A program made the translations under genes and the position numbers. This document shows positions 8,527-17,414 of a stretch of DNA of 64,000 nucleotides, one piece after another (within the stretch, counting starts at the first letter, position 1; each line of letters begins with the position of its first letter). The notes under the pieces are model-generated. The model worked only from the letters and a program-made list of their open reading frames with translations, did no database searches and was not told the origin of the DNA. The stretch is from Macrococcoides canis (lineage in GTDB: Bacteria > Bacillota > Bacilli > Staphylococcales > Staphylococcaceae), in NCBI RefSeq assembly GCF_002119805.1, contig NZ_CP021059.1, positions 558,001 to 622,000 on the forward strand, given 5' to 3'.

Positions 8527-9549
8527 ATGGGAATTATTGAAGTACAGGATGTGACGAAAGTGTATCGCACGAAAAAAGGTGATATTAATGCTCTCGATCA
8601 CGTTAACCTATCGATTGAGAAAGGACAAGTATTCGGCATCGTCGGATATTCAGGGGCTGGTAAATCGACATTGCTCAGACTGATCAATCGGCTGGAAAAA
8701 CCGACTACAGGAAAAGTATTTGTTGAAGGCCATGAAATAACTGCTTTAAAAGAGAAGGCGCTGAGAAAGCAACGTCAGAATATCGGAATGATCTTTCAGC
8801 AGTTTAATCTATTTAAGGCTAAGACGGTAAGCGATAATATCCGTTACCCGTTAAAGCTCACGAAACAATACAGTAAAGCAGAGATTGAAGCACGTGTAGA
8901 TGAACTGCTTAACTTCGTCGGACTCAGTGACAAAAAAGATGATTATCCAAATCAATTGTCTGGAGGACAAAAGCAACGTATCGGTATTGCGCGTGCATTA
9001 GCAACTGAACCCGATATCTTACTGTGTGATGAAGCGACGAGTGCACTGGATCCAGAAACAACGGACGATATCCTGGAACTTCTAAAGAAAATCAATGAAC
9101 GGCTCAATATTACGATTGTCATAATTACGCATGAGATGGAAGTCGTAAAAAAAATCTGTGATGAAGTTGCAGTAATGGAAAAAGGTAAGGTTGTTGAGCA
9201 GAATAAAGTGTTCGAGTTGTTCACTTCACCGCAGCATGCAACAACAAAACGATTTGTTCATAGTGTGCTGAATGATGATATCCCAAAAGATATCAATATC
9301 AGTAATCGACGATTATATCGTTTTATATTCAATCATGAACAAATATTAAAACCGGCACTAAGTGAAGTTGGACGTCAGTATCATGTAGATTTCAATATTT
9401 TGTACGGCGGTATAACCGAGTTAACCGATAAATTATTTGGGAATTTATTGATTGAAGCGGTCGGGCAACCAGAACACATAAACAGTGCGCTGAATGATCT
9501 TATACGAAAAGGAATTAAAGTAAAGGAGGTTGAAGGATTTGAAAACTGA
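8527..9549 (+). CDS. metN: Methionine ABC transporter ATP-binding protein MetN
   Basis: About 340 residues: an ABC ATPase domain with Walker A GYSGAGKST, signature LSGGQKQR and Walker B ILLCDEATSALDP, then a C-terminal NIL-type regulatory domain (from about residue 260) that in MetN proteins senses methionine. The protein energises uptake of methionine through MetI. An upstream in-frame start at 8494 lies inside the terminator; AAGGAGG at 8513-8519 sets the start at 8527. It overlaps metI by 11 bases and is controlled by the S-box leader. Confidence 0.95.
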   Translation: MGIIEVQDVTKVYRTKKGDINALDHVNLSIEKGQVFGIVGYSGAGKSTLLRLINRLEKPTTGKVFVEGHEITALKEKALRKQRQNIGMIFQQFNLFKAKTVSDNIRYPLKLTKQYSKAEIEARVDELLNFVGLSDKKDDYPNQLSGGQKQRIGIARALATEPDILLCDEATSALDPETTDDILELLKKINERLNITIVIITHEMEVVKKICDEVAVMEKGKVVEQNKVFELFTSPQHATTKRFVHSVLNDDIPKDINISNRRLYRFIFNHEQILKPALSEVGRQYHVDFNILYGGITELTDKLFGNLLIEAVGQPEHINSALNDLIRKGIKVKEVEGFEN

Positions 9550-10204
9550 TATTACAACGTTCTATCCCGTCATCATCGAACAGACGATCAATACACTGAT
9601 CATGGTTGCGATCACTTTAATCTTTGCAACACTGATCGGATTACCGCTTGGAATACTGCTTTATGCAACAGCAAAAGGCAATATACTCGAGAATAAAGTA
9701 GTGAATAGTATACTCAATGCCATTATCAATACGATACGTCCAATCCCATTTATCATATTTCTAGTAGCATTAATCCCTATAACACGATTTCTTGTCGGGA
9801 CATCTATCGGTATCTGGGCAGCAATATTTCCGATGACGCTTGCTGCATCGCTTTCAATCGCACGCATTGTAGAGAATAATATCGTATCTGTAGATAGGGG
9901 TGTCATAGAAGCGGCGGAAGCGATGGGCTCAAGTAAGTTTGACATACTATTCAAAGTACTGATACCGGAAGCGGCAGGTGCTTTAATATTAGGTCTTACA
10001 TTTACAACGGTATCATTAATAGAATTCTCAGCTGTTGCCGGACTTGTCGGCGCGGGTGGAATTGGATATTTAGCATTTACTTATGGTTATCAGAGATTCG
10101 ATGTCTTGATTATGTTTATTACAGTCGTCATTCTGATTATATTAGTACAGATTACACAATTTATCGGTAACAAAGTAGCAAGCATATATACAAGTAGATT
10201 ATAA
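9539..10204 (+). CDS. metI: Methionine ABC transporter permease MetI
   Basis: About 221 residues with five hydrophobic helices and the binding-protein-dependent permease EAA loop (EAAEAMGSSKFDILFKVLIPEA). The family forms homodimers that carry methionine across the membrane. The TTG at 9530 touches the AAGGAGG at 9523-9529, so the TTG at 9539 (MKTDITTFYP) is the better start. Second gene of the metNIQ operon. Confidence 0.93.
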   Translation: MKTDITTFYPVIIEQTINTLIMVAITLIFATLIGLPLGILLYATAKGNILENKVVNSILNAIINTIRPIPFIIFLVALIPITRFLVGTSIGIWAAIFPMTLAASLSIARIVENNIVSVDRGVIEAAEAMGSSKFDILFKVLIPEAAGALILGLTFTTVSLIEFSAVAGLVGAGGIGYLAFTYGYQRFDVLIMFITVVILIILVQITQFIGNKVASIYTSRL

Positions 10205-10218
10205 AAGGAGAAGAGAAC

Positions 10219-11061
10219 ATGAAAAAATTATTCGTATTATTATTATCGTTAGTAGTAGTCCTGGCAGCATGTGGAGGAAAAGAAAGTAAAGAGAAGACAG
10301 TGAAAATTGGTGTGACGGGTGTTGATTCTAAAGTATGGGAAGTTGTTAAAGCAGAAGCCAAAAAAGAAGGCATCAATATTGAGTTTGTTGAATTTCAAGA
10401 TTACACAGCACCGAACAACGCACTTGCAGAAGGTGAAATTGATTTAAATGCATTCCAGCACTTTGCGTTTTTAGATCAGTTCAAAAAAGATCATAACTTA
10501 GACATCTCTGTAATTGGAACAACAGTATTTGCACCGCTTGGCGTATACTCTGAAAAGGTTAAAGACATTAAAGATATTAAAGAAGGCGATACAATCGCAA
10601 TTCCGGATGATGTAACGAATCAGGCAAGAGCATTACGTCTATTAGAAGCTGGCGGACTGATTAAATTATCAGATGACTTTGGATTATTTGGTGGACCAGA
10701 TAAGATTAAAGAAAATAAATTAAACATCAAGATTAAACCAATCGATGCACAGCAGACACCACGTGTATTACCTGATGTTGCAGCAAGTATTATCAATAAT
10801 GGTGTGGCAGCGCGTGCAGGATTCAATCCGAAAGATGATCCGATTTTCTTAGAAGATTCAAACAGTGAAAATGTTGCACCGTACATCAACGTAATCGCGG
10901 CACAGACAAAAGATAAAGATAATAAGACATATAAAAAGATTGTAGAACTCTATCACTCTGATAAAGCGAAAGATGCATTGAAAGAGGATACGAAAGATGG
11001 CGAAATCGCGAAAAATTTAAATGCAGATGAAATTAAGAAGATCGAAGACAATCTGAAATAA
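10219..11061 (+). CDS. metQ: Methionine-binding lipoprotein MetQ
   Basis: 280 residues. A lipoprotein signal MKKLFVLLLSLVVVLAAC ends at the lipobox LAAC, so the mature protein is lipid-anchored at Cys18. The body shows NlpA/MetQ features: VKIGVTG near the start, EFQDYTAPNNALAEGEIDLNAFQH and AIPDDVTNQARALRLLE. It captures methionine and delivers it to MetNI. A strong ribosome binding site (AAGGAGA) precedes the ATG, and a terminator ends the operon. Confidence 0.95.
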   Translation: MKKLFVLLLSLVVVLAACGGKESKEKTVKIGVTGVDSKVWEVVKAEAKKEGINIEFVEFQDYTAPNNALAEGEIDLNAFQHFAFLDQFKKDHNLDISVIGTTVFAPLGVYSEKVKDIKDIKEGDTIAIPDDVTNQARALRLLEAGGLIKLSDDFGLFGGPDKIKENKLNIKIKPIDAQQTPRVLPDVAASIINNGVAARAGFNPKDDPIFLEDSNSENVAPYINVIAAQTKDKDNKTYKKIVELYHSDKAKDALKEDTKDGEIAKNLNADEIKKIEDNLK

Positions 11062-11066
11062 ATAAT

Positions 11067-11099
11067 AGAGGTGTGAGACATTTGTCTTACACCTCTTTA
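11067..11099 (+). terminator. Terminator of metNIQ
   Basis: AGAGGTGTGAGACA pairs with TGTCTTACACCTCT, then TTT; it ends against the stop codon of the convergent TetR gene and could act in both directions. Confidence 0.8.
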
Positions 11100-11639
11100 T
11101 CGGTTTATTTTAAGGATATTATTATGGATAATCTTGCTGATAACTTCAGGTGATTCCGGACAGTCATTTTGTAACCAGAAGTATAATACCCCGAACTGTC
11201 CTCCTAGTGTATAACTGATAAAGTAGTCCGGATACTGAAGGTTAGCATTCGTTTCAAGTATTTGCATATAGTTATTACGCCAGTTTGATAACAGCTTCTG
11301 TGTGAAGTTTTGTGCAGGATGCAATGTGAGTAACACTCTAAAGAATTGTCTATGCTGATAAATATACTGAAAGGTGTGTTCCAGATATTTTTCTATGGAT
11401 GGTTTTTTATCTTTCTGTAAGTGAAGGTCCTGCAGATCGTTATTTAATATCGCTTCTAGATTTGAAATATGTGCATCTATCATACTATCGAGCAATGCGT
11501 ATTTATCTTCAAAGTACGCATAAAAGGTAGAACGATTAATATCAGCTTTATTACACAGCATCTTTATCGTAATTTCTCTGAATCGCTGTTCTTCCATTAA
11601 TTGTATTAAACTGTTTTCGATTAATTGTTTTTTATCCAT
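11097..11639 (-). CDS. TetR/AcrR family transcriptional regulator
   Basis: 180 residues with an N-terminal TetR helix-turn-helix (EITIKMLCNKADINRSTFYAYFEDKYALLD) and an all-helical ligand-binding C-terminal domain. It is transcribed away from an efflux pair whose start lies about 140 bases off, the classic layout of a local drug-efflux repressor. That it controls the pair is inferred from position. The inducer is unknown. Confidence 0.88.
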   Translation of the reverse strand: MDKKQLIENSLIQLMEEQRFREITIKMLCNKADINRSTFYAYFEDKYALLDSMIDAHISNLEAILNNDLQDLHLQKDKKPSIEKYLEHTFQYIYQHRQFFRVLLTLHPAQNFTQKLLSNWRNNYMQILETNANLQYPDYFISYTLGGQFGVLYFWLQNDCPESPEVISKIIHNNILKINR

Positions 11640-11718
11640 ACGTGACCCATTTCTTCTTATTTAATAGTTTTATTCATTTATTTTACTTAATTTCCGACAG
11701 ATTCACAAATATTGTTGG

Positions 11719-11746
11719 TTGATTGTTAGTGAAATCGTACTATAAT
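11719..11746 (+). promoter_or_regulatory. Candidate promoter of the EmrAB-like pair
   Basis: TTGATT (11719-11724) and a perfect TATAAT (11741-11746) with 16-base spacing in the divergent gap between tetR and the HlyD-family gene. The TetR protein could repress here, though I see no clean long palindrome. Confidence 0.55.
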
Positions 11747-11781
11747 AATCATTACGTGAAAATATTAAGGAGGAAATAATT

Positions 11782-12432
11782 ATGAAAAAACTTGTTATGA
11801 TTAATATCTTAACATTAATCATCTTAGCAGTGCTTGGCGTTGTAGCGTTCCACTTCTATGATGAAGCAACAAACTATGTAAAGACTGATAATGCAAAGAT
11901 TGACGGAGAACAACTGACAATTGCAAGTCCAGTTGCAGGTAAATTAGTCTCATTTGATAAGACTGTAGGAGACAAGTTATCGAAAGATGACAAATTAGGT
12001 ACTGTAGCAGGTGCTGGTCAAGATGGCGAGCCAACGAAAGTTGATTTGACGATGCCTCAAAACGGAACACTTGTAAAACAACAAGCGACTGAAAATGGAT
12101 TTGTAGGCGCTGGAACACCAATTGCCTATGCATATGATATGGATCAGTTATTCGTTACTGCAAATATTAAAGAGACGGAACTTGATGGTGTTAAAAAAGG
12201 ACAGGAAGTTGATGTTTATGTTGATGGATATAAAGATACGACATTGTCAGGAGAAGTTGAACAAATTGGATTAGCAACTGCATCTAGCTTTAGTCTATTA
12301 CCTTCTTCAAACGGTAATGCAAACTTTACTAAAGTCACACAAGTCGTTCCCGTTAAGATTAAACTTTCAAAAGATAAATCTTTAGACATATTACCAGGAA
12401 TGAATGTAACTGTACGCATTCATAAAAATTAA
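11782..12432 (+). CDS. EmrA/HlyD-like membrane fusion subunit
   Basis: 216 residues: one N-terminal membrane helix (MINILTLIILAVLGVVAFHFY), then YVKTDNAKIDGEQLTIASPVAGKL, the lipoyl/barrel-sandwich start of HlyD-type adaptors, and a beta-barrel part with VTANIKETELDGVKKGQEVDVYVDGY. The long coiled coil seen in E. coli EmrA is missing, so it is a short version, as is usual in single-membrane bacteria. It precedes an EmrB-type exporter by 12 bases and probably forms an efflux complex with it. Confidence 0.88.
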   Translation: MKKLVMINILTLIILAVLGVVAFHFYDEATNYVKTDNAKIDGEQLTIASPVAGKLVSFDKTVGDKLSKDDKLGTVAGAGQDGEPTKVDLTMPQNGTLVKQQATENGFVGAGTPIAYAYDMDQLFVTANIKETELDGVKKGQEVDVYVDGYKDTTLSGEVEQIGLATASSFSLLPSSNGNANFTKVTQVVPVKIKLSKDKSLDILPGMNVTVRIHKN

Positions 12433-12444
12433 GGAGGTTATCGT

Positions 12445-14160
12445 ATGACCTCGATGATTATTTTATACAGCTTATTTTCTTTATTGATATTTTTCATCGT
12501 CAATAGAGTAATGCTTAGAAGAAAGCGTAAAATGAAACAGACGCCTGATAATAGTGGAGATAAAATGGTTTATGAACCTGTTACAGGAAATCAGGATATC
12601 GATATCAATCGTCCTGTACATGAACAGGTGAAAAAGCCTGAAGCATTAGTAACATTCGGTAAAGGTATCACTTTAGCAAAGATTATTACCGCACTCATGG
12701 CAGGGATGTTCGTTGCGATATTAAATCAAACGCTAATCAACGTCGCACTTCCAGTTATGATTAATGATTTCAGTATTTCTACAGCAACTGCGCAGTGGTT
12801 AACGACAGGGTTTATGCTTGTAAACGGAATCCTCGTTCCTGTCAGCGCGTATTTGATTCAGAAATTTACGTATCGTCAGCTCTTTATGTTTGCGATGATT
12901 GCGTTTACGATTGGATCTGTTATCTGTGCGATTAGTACGAATTTCCCGGTGATGATGACAGGTCGTGTGATTCAGGCAGTTGGGGCAGGCATCTTGATGC
13001 CGCTTGGTACGAACGTATTTATGACGGTCTTTCCACCTGAGAAACGTGGGGCTGCAATGGGTATGATGGGTATTGCCTTTATCCTTGCGCCTGCTATTGG
13101 ACCGACATTAACGGGTTGGGTCATTCAGAACTATCACTGGAATGTGATGTTCTATGGTATGTCCGTCGTAGGAATACTCTCAATTATCATCGGTTTCTTC
13201 TGGTTCAAAATTTATCAGCCGATAAGTAATCCTAAGCTTGATGTTCCTGGTGTCATATTTAGTTCATTAGGTTTCGGGAGTTTGCTTTATGGCTTTTCTG
13301 AAGCGGGAAATAAAGGCTGGGATTCAGGCATTGTAATTACAACGATGATTATCGGACTCATATTCGTTGCATTATTTGTTTATCGAGAAATTTCTATGAA
13401 AGCTCCAATGATGGATTTACGTGCATTGAAGTATACAGGATTTTCATTTACTTTGCTGATCAATGTAATCGTAACGATGAGTTTATTCGGAGGTATGTTG
13501 CTTCTGCCAGTATATCTTCAGTCTATTCGAGGTTTTTCTCCTTTAGATTCAGGGTTATTACTTTTACCTGGTTCACTCCTTATGGGTCTTATGGGTCCTG
13601 TATCCGGTCGTCTTCTTGATAAATTTGGAATTAAGCCGATTGCGATATTTGGATTATTGATTATGACTTATGCAACATGGGAACTCACAAAATTAAGTAT
13701 GGATACTTCATATACTACAATATTAGGCATCTATGTACTGCGTTCATTCGGTATGAGCTTTATTATGATGCCGATTATGACAGCAGGTATGAATGCATTA
13801 CCTCAAAGAATGATTCCACATGGTAATGCAATCAGTAATACAGTTCGTCAACTTGCTGGTTCAATTGGTACTGCAATTCTTGTAACTGTGATGACGCAGC
13901 AGACGACAGCACATATGGGGGATATTGCAAATACGATGGATAAGACACATCCAGAAATTGCAGGACAGTTTGCAGAGATCGGTCGCAGCGTTGGATCAGA
14001 GGGCGCAGGCAGTCAACTTATGATGGGATATCTTCAGAAGTTCGCTACGATTAATGGTATTAATGATGCCTTCTGGGTAGCAACAGCACTAAGCGCGCTG
14101 GCATTTATACTGTCATTCTTCTTAAAAGGAAAAGAACATTATCGTGCTGAAGAACTTTAA
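12445..14160 (+). CDS. EmrB/QacA-type MFS multidrug exporter (DHA2)
   Basis: 571 residues. An extra N-terminal hydrophobic helix and a ~50-residue hydrophilic linker come before the core, which has about 14 membrane segments as in the DHA2 family. Conserved pieces include LNQTLINVALPVMINDF (motif D1-like), QWLTTGFMLVNGILVP and the motif-C-like ILAPAIGPTLTGWVI. Such proton-driven pumps export lipophilic compounds or antibiotics. It follows the HlyD-like gene closely and ends with a terminator. The substrate is unknown. Confidence 0.9.
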   Translation: MTSMIILYSLFSLLIFFIVNRVMLRRKRKMKQTPDNSGDKMVYEPVTGNQDIDINRPVHEQVKKPEALVTFGKGITLAKIITALMAGMFVAILNQTLINVALPVMINDFSISTATAQWLTTGFMLVNGILVPVSAYLIQKFTYRQLFMFAMIAFTIGSVICAISTNFPVMMTGRVIQAVGAGILMPLGTNVFMTVFPPEKRGAAMGMMGIAFILAPAIGPTLTGWVIQNYHWNVMFYGMSVVGILSIIIGFFWFKIYQPISNPKLDVPGVIFSSLGFGSLLYGFSEAGNKGWDSGIVITTMIIGLIFVALFVYREISMKAPMMDLRALKYTGFSFTLLINVIVTMSLFGGMLLLPVYLQSIRGFSPLDSGLLLLPGSLLMGLMGPVSGRLLDKFGIKPIAIFGLLIMTYATWELTKLSMDTSYTTILGIYVLRSFGMSFIMMPIMTAGMNALPQRMIPHGNAISNTVRQLAGSIGTAILVTVMTQQTTAHMGDIANTMDKTHPEIAGQFAEIGRSVGSEGAGSQLMMGYLQKFATINGINDAFWVATALSALAFILSFFLKGKEHYRAEEL

Positions 14161-14166
14161 TTAAAA

Positions 14167-14212
14167 AATAAACAAGTAAGGCATAATTATTTGTCATACT
14201 TGTTTATTTTTA
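14167..14212 (+). terminator. Terminator of the EmrAB-like operon
   Basis: AATAAACAAGTA pairs with TACTTGTTTATT around an 18-base loop that is itself partly paired, then T-rich sequence. Confidence 0.7.
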
Positions 14213-14240
14213 TATAATAAACAATAAGGAGTGAGGCGAT

Positions 14241-14780
14241 ATGAAGACGAAGTATATTGATAAAAGAAGTTGGCGTCGTCTCTTGAAGCAGCATTATAAG
14301 GAAATTCGTGTCAGTGATGAATGGTTTGATGGGATAATCGGTGAGATAGAGATGATAAAGGTTAAATCACCACTTGAAATTACAATTATCGATCAAAACA
14401 TTGTAGTAGCAGATAACGGATATCGCTGGTTGCAAATCTTACCGAAAGATAAGCATTATAGCATTACTGTAATGTATGATGCACAAGATAAACCGCTACA
14501 GTATTACTTTGATATTAACGAAGAGAATATTGTAGAAATGGGTGAGGCGAGAACTCATGATCTTTATCTTGATGTACTTGTACTACCCGACGGACGCTAT
14601 GAACTAGTAGATGAAGCAGATGTGAAACGCGCGCTTAAGAAGCAGGTCATCACGCAGGCACAATATGATTTTGCCTATAAGACCGCCCAAGAAGTGATGG
14701 ATGAAGTGAAAGACAACTTCGCATATTTTGAACAACTCGCAAGCAAGTGTAAAGCACAAATTAAAACGGAAAGGACATAG
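14241..14780 (+). CDS. DUF402 domain protein
   Basis: 179 residues. The central segment, with YGYRWLQ-like NGYRWLQILP, SITVMYDAQDKPLQYYFDI and DLYLDVLVLPDGRYELVDE, is characteristic of DUF402. Members include nucleoside tri/diphosphatases (Ntdp) and FomD-like hydrolases that use paired metal ions; the Asp and Glu residues in YFDI and LYLDV are the usual ligands. Which nucleotide it hydrolyses, if any, is not evident. GGAGTGAGG precedes the ATG. Single gene, convergent with an SDR gene across a shared terminator. Confidence 0.8.
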   Translation: MKTKYIDKRSWRRLLKQHYKEIRVSDEWFDGIIGEIEMIKVKSPLEITIIDQNIVVADNGYRWLQILPKDKHYSITVMYDAQDKPLQYYFDINEENIVEMGEARTHDLYLDVLVLPDGRYELVDEADVKRALKKQVITQAQYDFAYKTAQEVMDEVKDNFAYFEQLASKCKAQIKTERT

Positions 14781-14799
14781 TCGTCCTTTCCGTTTTAAT
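14761..14799. terminator. Bidirectional terminator (DUF402 gene / SDR gene)
   Basis: TTAAAACGGAAAGGAC pairs perfectly with GTCCTTTCCGTTTTAA between two convergent genes. Confidence 0.9.
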
Positions 14800-14814
14800 T
14801 TGATACAATACGCT

Positions 14815-15684
14815 TTAACCTGAAATATAGTCTCCACCGTTGATATGAATTGTTTCGCCTGTAATATAAGACGCATCATTACTTGCAAGGAACACATATG
14901 CTGGTGCATTCTCACTTGGTTGCCCACGACGTTCCAATGCTGTTTCCTGTCCGTGTTTCTCTACCTTTTCAGCAGGGAACGTTGCAGGGATAAGTGGCGT
15001 ATAGATTGGTCCTGGCGCAACAGAGTTTACTCTGATGCCTTGCTCTGCTAAGTTTTGTGAAAGTGAACGCGTAAATGATGTAATCGCACCTTTCGTAGCA
15101 GAATAGTCAATCAATGTTTTAGAACCTCTATAAGCTGTGACACTGCTTGTATTAATGATAGCATCGCCTTTAGAAAGGTGTGGTAATGCAGCTTTTGTAA
15201 CATACATCATACCGAATATATTCGTTTCGAATGTTTCTTTAATCTGGTCGCTGGAAATATCAAGTAAACTTTCTTGTGGATACTGCACACCGCCATTATT
15301 CACCAGGATATTTAAACTTCCGAAGTCTGAAATAACATCAGCCACGAGTTGATTACATTGTTCTTCTGATTTAAGGTCGAACGCATAAGCTTTTGCTTTT
15401 ACACCGATTGCTTCTAATCGTGCCACTGTGTCTTCAGCGTCATCATGTTCGTTATAGTAACCGATAGCAACGTCTGCACCTTCTTTTGCATAACAAATTG
15501 CTACAGCACGTCCGATACCAGAGTCACCACCAGTAATGAGTGCAACTTTCCCTTTTAATTTATCTGAACCTTTATAGTTATCATCTTCTGCAATCGGTTT
15601 TGGATCCATTTCTTTTTCGATACCAGGCTGTTCTGATTGTGTATAACCTTTAATTTCTTTATCGATCTTTTCATATTTGTTCAT
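14815..15684 (-). CDS. SDR family oxidoreductase (general-stress type)
   Basis: 289 residues. A ~40-residue polar N-terminal extension precedes a Rossmann fold: cofactor loop TGGDSGIGRA, then NNGG in place of the usual NNAG, the catalytic serine in NTSSVTAYRG and the YSATKGAI Tyr-x3-Lys. The extension and the QYPQESLLDIS region match the YhxC/YdaD/GSP39 group of Firmicute stress-induced dehydrogenases. Substrate unknown. AAGGAGG precedes the ATG, and a SigB-like promoter is visible upstream. Confidence 0.9.
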   Translation of the reverse strand: MNKYEKIDKEIKGYTQSEQPGIEKEMDPKPIAEDDNYKGSDKLKGKVALITGGDSGIGRAVAICYAKEGADVAIGYYNEHDDAEDTVARLEAIGVKAKAYAFDLKSEEQCNQLVADVISDFGSLNILVNNGGVQYPQESLLDISSDQIKETFETNIFGMMYVTKAALPHLSKGDAIINTSSVTAYRGSKTLIDYSATKGAITSFTRSLSQNLAEQGIRVNSVAPGPIYTPLIPATFPAEKVEKHGQETALERRGQPSENAPAYVFLASNDASYITGETIHINGGDYISG

Positions 15685-15719
15685 TATGATTCCTCCTTAA
15701 AATGATAGTGATAGTTAAC

Positions 15720-15746
15720 TATTCCTTTTATGTGATTCATTGAAAC
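15720..15746 (-). promoter_or_regulatory. Candidate SigB promoter of the SDR gene
   Basis: On the minus strand, GTTTCA (complement of 15741-15746 gives TTTCA) is followed after 15 bases by GGAATA (complement of 15720-15725). This resembles the staphylococcal/bacillar SigB pattern GTTTAA-N12-15-GGGTAT with mismatches in both boxes. Plausible because homologous dehydrogenases are general stress proteins; inference. Confidence 0.4.
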
Positions 15747-15788
15747 ATTGCGTAAAATTCATGTTAAAATCAAAATGAGGTGTTTAAG

Positions 15789-16520
15789 ATGATAGATGCG
15801 CATATTCATATCGATCAGTATAGTGACGACGATATTCACAATATCCTGTCCCAGAATATACAGTGTATTGCTGTAGCGACCGACTTGAAGAGTTGTTACC
15901 GACTGCTTGCACTTAAGAATGGAAAGATTCATATTGCATTAGGTTATCATCCTGAGCAGCGTATTGATAAAGATGAAGTAGATGAAATTCTTAGCTTAAT
16001 CGATACGCATCATCATCAAATTGTAGCGATCGGCGAAGTCGGTTTGCCGCAGTATTTAATGCGTCAAGATCAATCGATACAATTACAGCCATATATTGAT
16101 ATACTGGAAGCGTTCATGAGTAAAGCAAGAAGATACCAGCTGCCGATCATCCTCCATGCTGTGTATGATGATGCAAAAATAGCGATGGAACTCTTGAATC
16201 GATATCAGATTCAGAAAGCACACTTTCATTGGTTCAAAGCAGATAAAGATGCATTTGAAGAAGTTCTGAATAGTAATTATATGGTCAGTGTAACGCCTGA
16301 TATTCTATGGAATGTGAAGACGAGAAAGGTAGCACAAACCTTTCCGCTGCATCGGCTGATGATTGAAACAGATGGGCCATGGCCGCACGAAGGGTTTGAA
16401 GCGAAAGAGATTAAATCCCAACTTTCTGCTATAATAAGGGAGTTAGAGCAGTTTTATCCGAAAGCAGCAAACATAGAATGTGTTATGACACATAACACGA
16501 AAGCTTTCTATCGAATTTAA
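15789..16520 (+). CDS. TatD-family metal-dependent hydrolase
   Basis: About 243 residues with the TIM-barrel metal ligands of TatD proteins: HIHID at the N-terminus, Glu in AIGEVGLP, His in ILHAV, His in AHFHW and Asp in IETDGPWP. The usual GEIGLDYY motif is altered to GEVGLPQY, so it is a divergent member. TatD enzymes are typically DNases or exonucleases. The TTG at 15780 was passed over because GAGGTG at 15777-15782 fits the ATG at 15789. A LysR gene follows after 15 bases. Confidence 0.82.
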   Translation: MIDAHIHIDQYSDDDIHNILSQNIQCIAVATDLKSCYRLLALKNGKIHIALGYHPEQRIDKDEVDEILSLIDTHHHQIVAIGEVGLPQYLMRQDQSIQLQPYIDILEAFMSKARRYQLPIILHAVYDDAKIAMELLNRYQIQKAHFHWFKADKDAFEEVLNSNYMVSVTPDILWNVKTRKVAQTFPLHRLMIETDGPWPHEGFEAKEIKSQLSAIIRELEQFYPKAANIECVMTHNTKAFYRI

Positions 16521-16535
16521 GATTGAGGATATTAT

Positions 16536-17411
16536 ATGAAAATAGATGATTACAGATTGCTTGTAGCTTTAGATGAGGAAGAAACGCTTCGTAAGGCTGC
16601 AGAAACATTATATATTTCTCAGCCCGCAGTAAGTCAGCGACTCAAGACGATTGAGAACGATTGGGGCACGGAAATTTTTATTAGAACAAAGAAGAAGCTA
16701 ATTGTCACAACACACGGTGAAATGATTATTAATCATGCACGTAAAATGCTGAAAGAAGAAACGAACCTCAAAGAGATGATACATTCTTCTGAAGGTGTGG
16801 TGAACGGGAACCTATCGATTGGAGTATCTTCATTGATTGGACAGACGATACTACCAGCTGTACTTGAACGATTTGTCCATGACTATCCGAATGTGAAGAT
16901 TCAATTGCAGGTTGGGTCTAGTACACGTATTATGAATAATCGTCATGACTTTCATGTGTCGGTAATACGCGGTACAAAGATAATGAATCTTCATAATGAA
17001 CGGCTGATGCAGGAAAAACATTATTTTATCTATCCGAAGAGTAAGAAGGATGTATTGGATACATTGCCGATGATCGAATTTCAGGCCGATCCAGTTTATT
17101 TAAAAGAAATAGAACAATGGTACACCGAACTATTCAATAAAGAATATGCACCTCAAATTAAGACAGATCAGATAGCAACGTGTAAAGCGTTGCTATTAAG
17201 TGGTGTCGGGATGACCGTTCTTCCTGAAATTGTTGCAGAAGATATTGATCGACAAGAGTTTGAAGTTAAGCTTGTTCAGGCGAACGGTCAGGAATTATTA
17301 CGGGAGACATACATATCTTATGAGAATGATATTCTGAGTCTTCCGCAAGTAAGTGCGTTTATCACATTATTAAAAGAAGTCGTCAATGGCTTACGAATTG
17401 AAAGAGGATAA
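16536..17411 (+). CDS. LysR family transcriptional regulator
   Basis: 291 residues: N-terminal helix-turn-helix (ETLRKAAETLYISQPAVSQRLKTIENDWG) and a C-terminal periplasmic-binding-like effector domain starting VNGNLSIGVSSLIGQ. LysR proteins activate genes in response to a small ligand. The ribosome binding site is TTGAGGA. It lies between a TatD hydrolase gene (15-base gap) and relP (3-base gap), so the three are very likely co-transcribed. The ligand is unknown. Confidence 0.9.
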   Translation: MKIDDYRLLVALDEEETLRKAAETLYISQPAVSQRLKTIENDWGTEIFIRTKKKLIVTTHGEMIINHARKMLKEETNLKEMIHSSEGVVNGNLSIGVSSLIGQTILPAVLERFVHDYPNVKIQLQVGSSTRIMNNRHDFHVSVIRGTKIMNLHNERLMQEKHYFIYPKSKKDVLDTLPMIEFQADPVYLKEIEQWYTELFNKEYAPQIKTDQIATCKALLLSGVGMTVLPEIVAEDIDRQEFEVKLVQANGQELLRETYISYENDILSLPQVSAFITLLKEVVNGLRIERG

Positions 17412-17414
17412 CAG

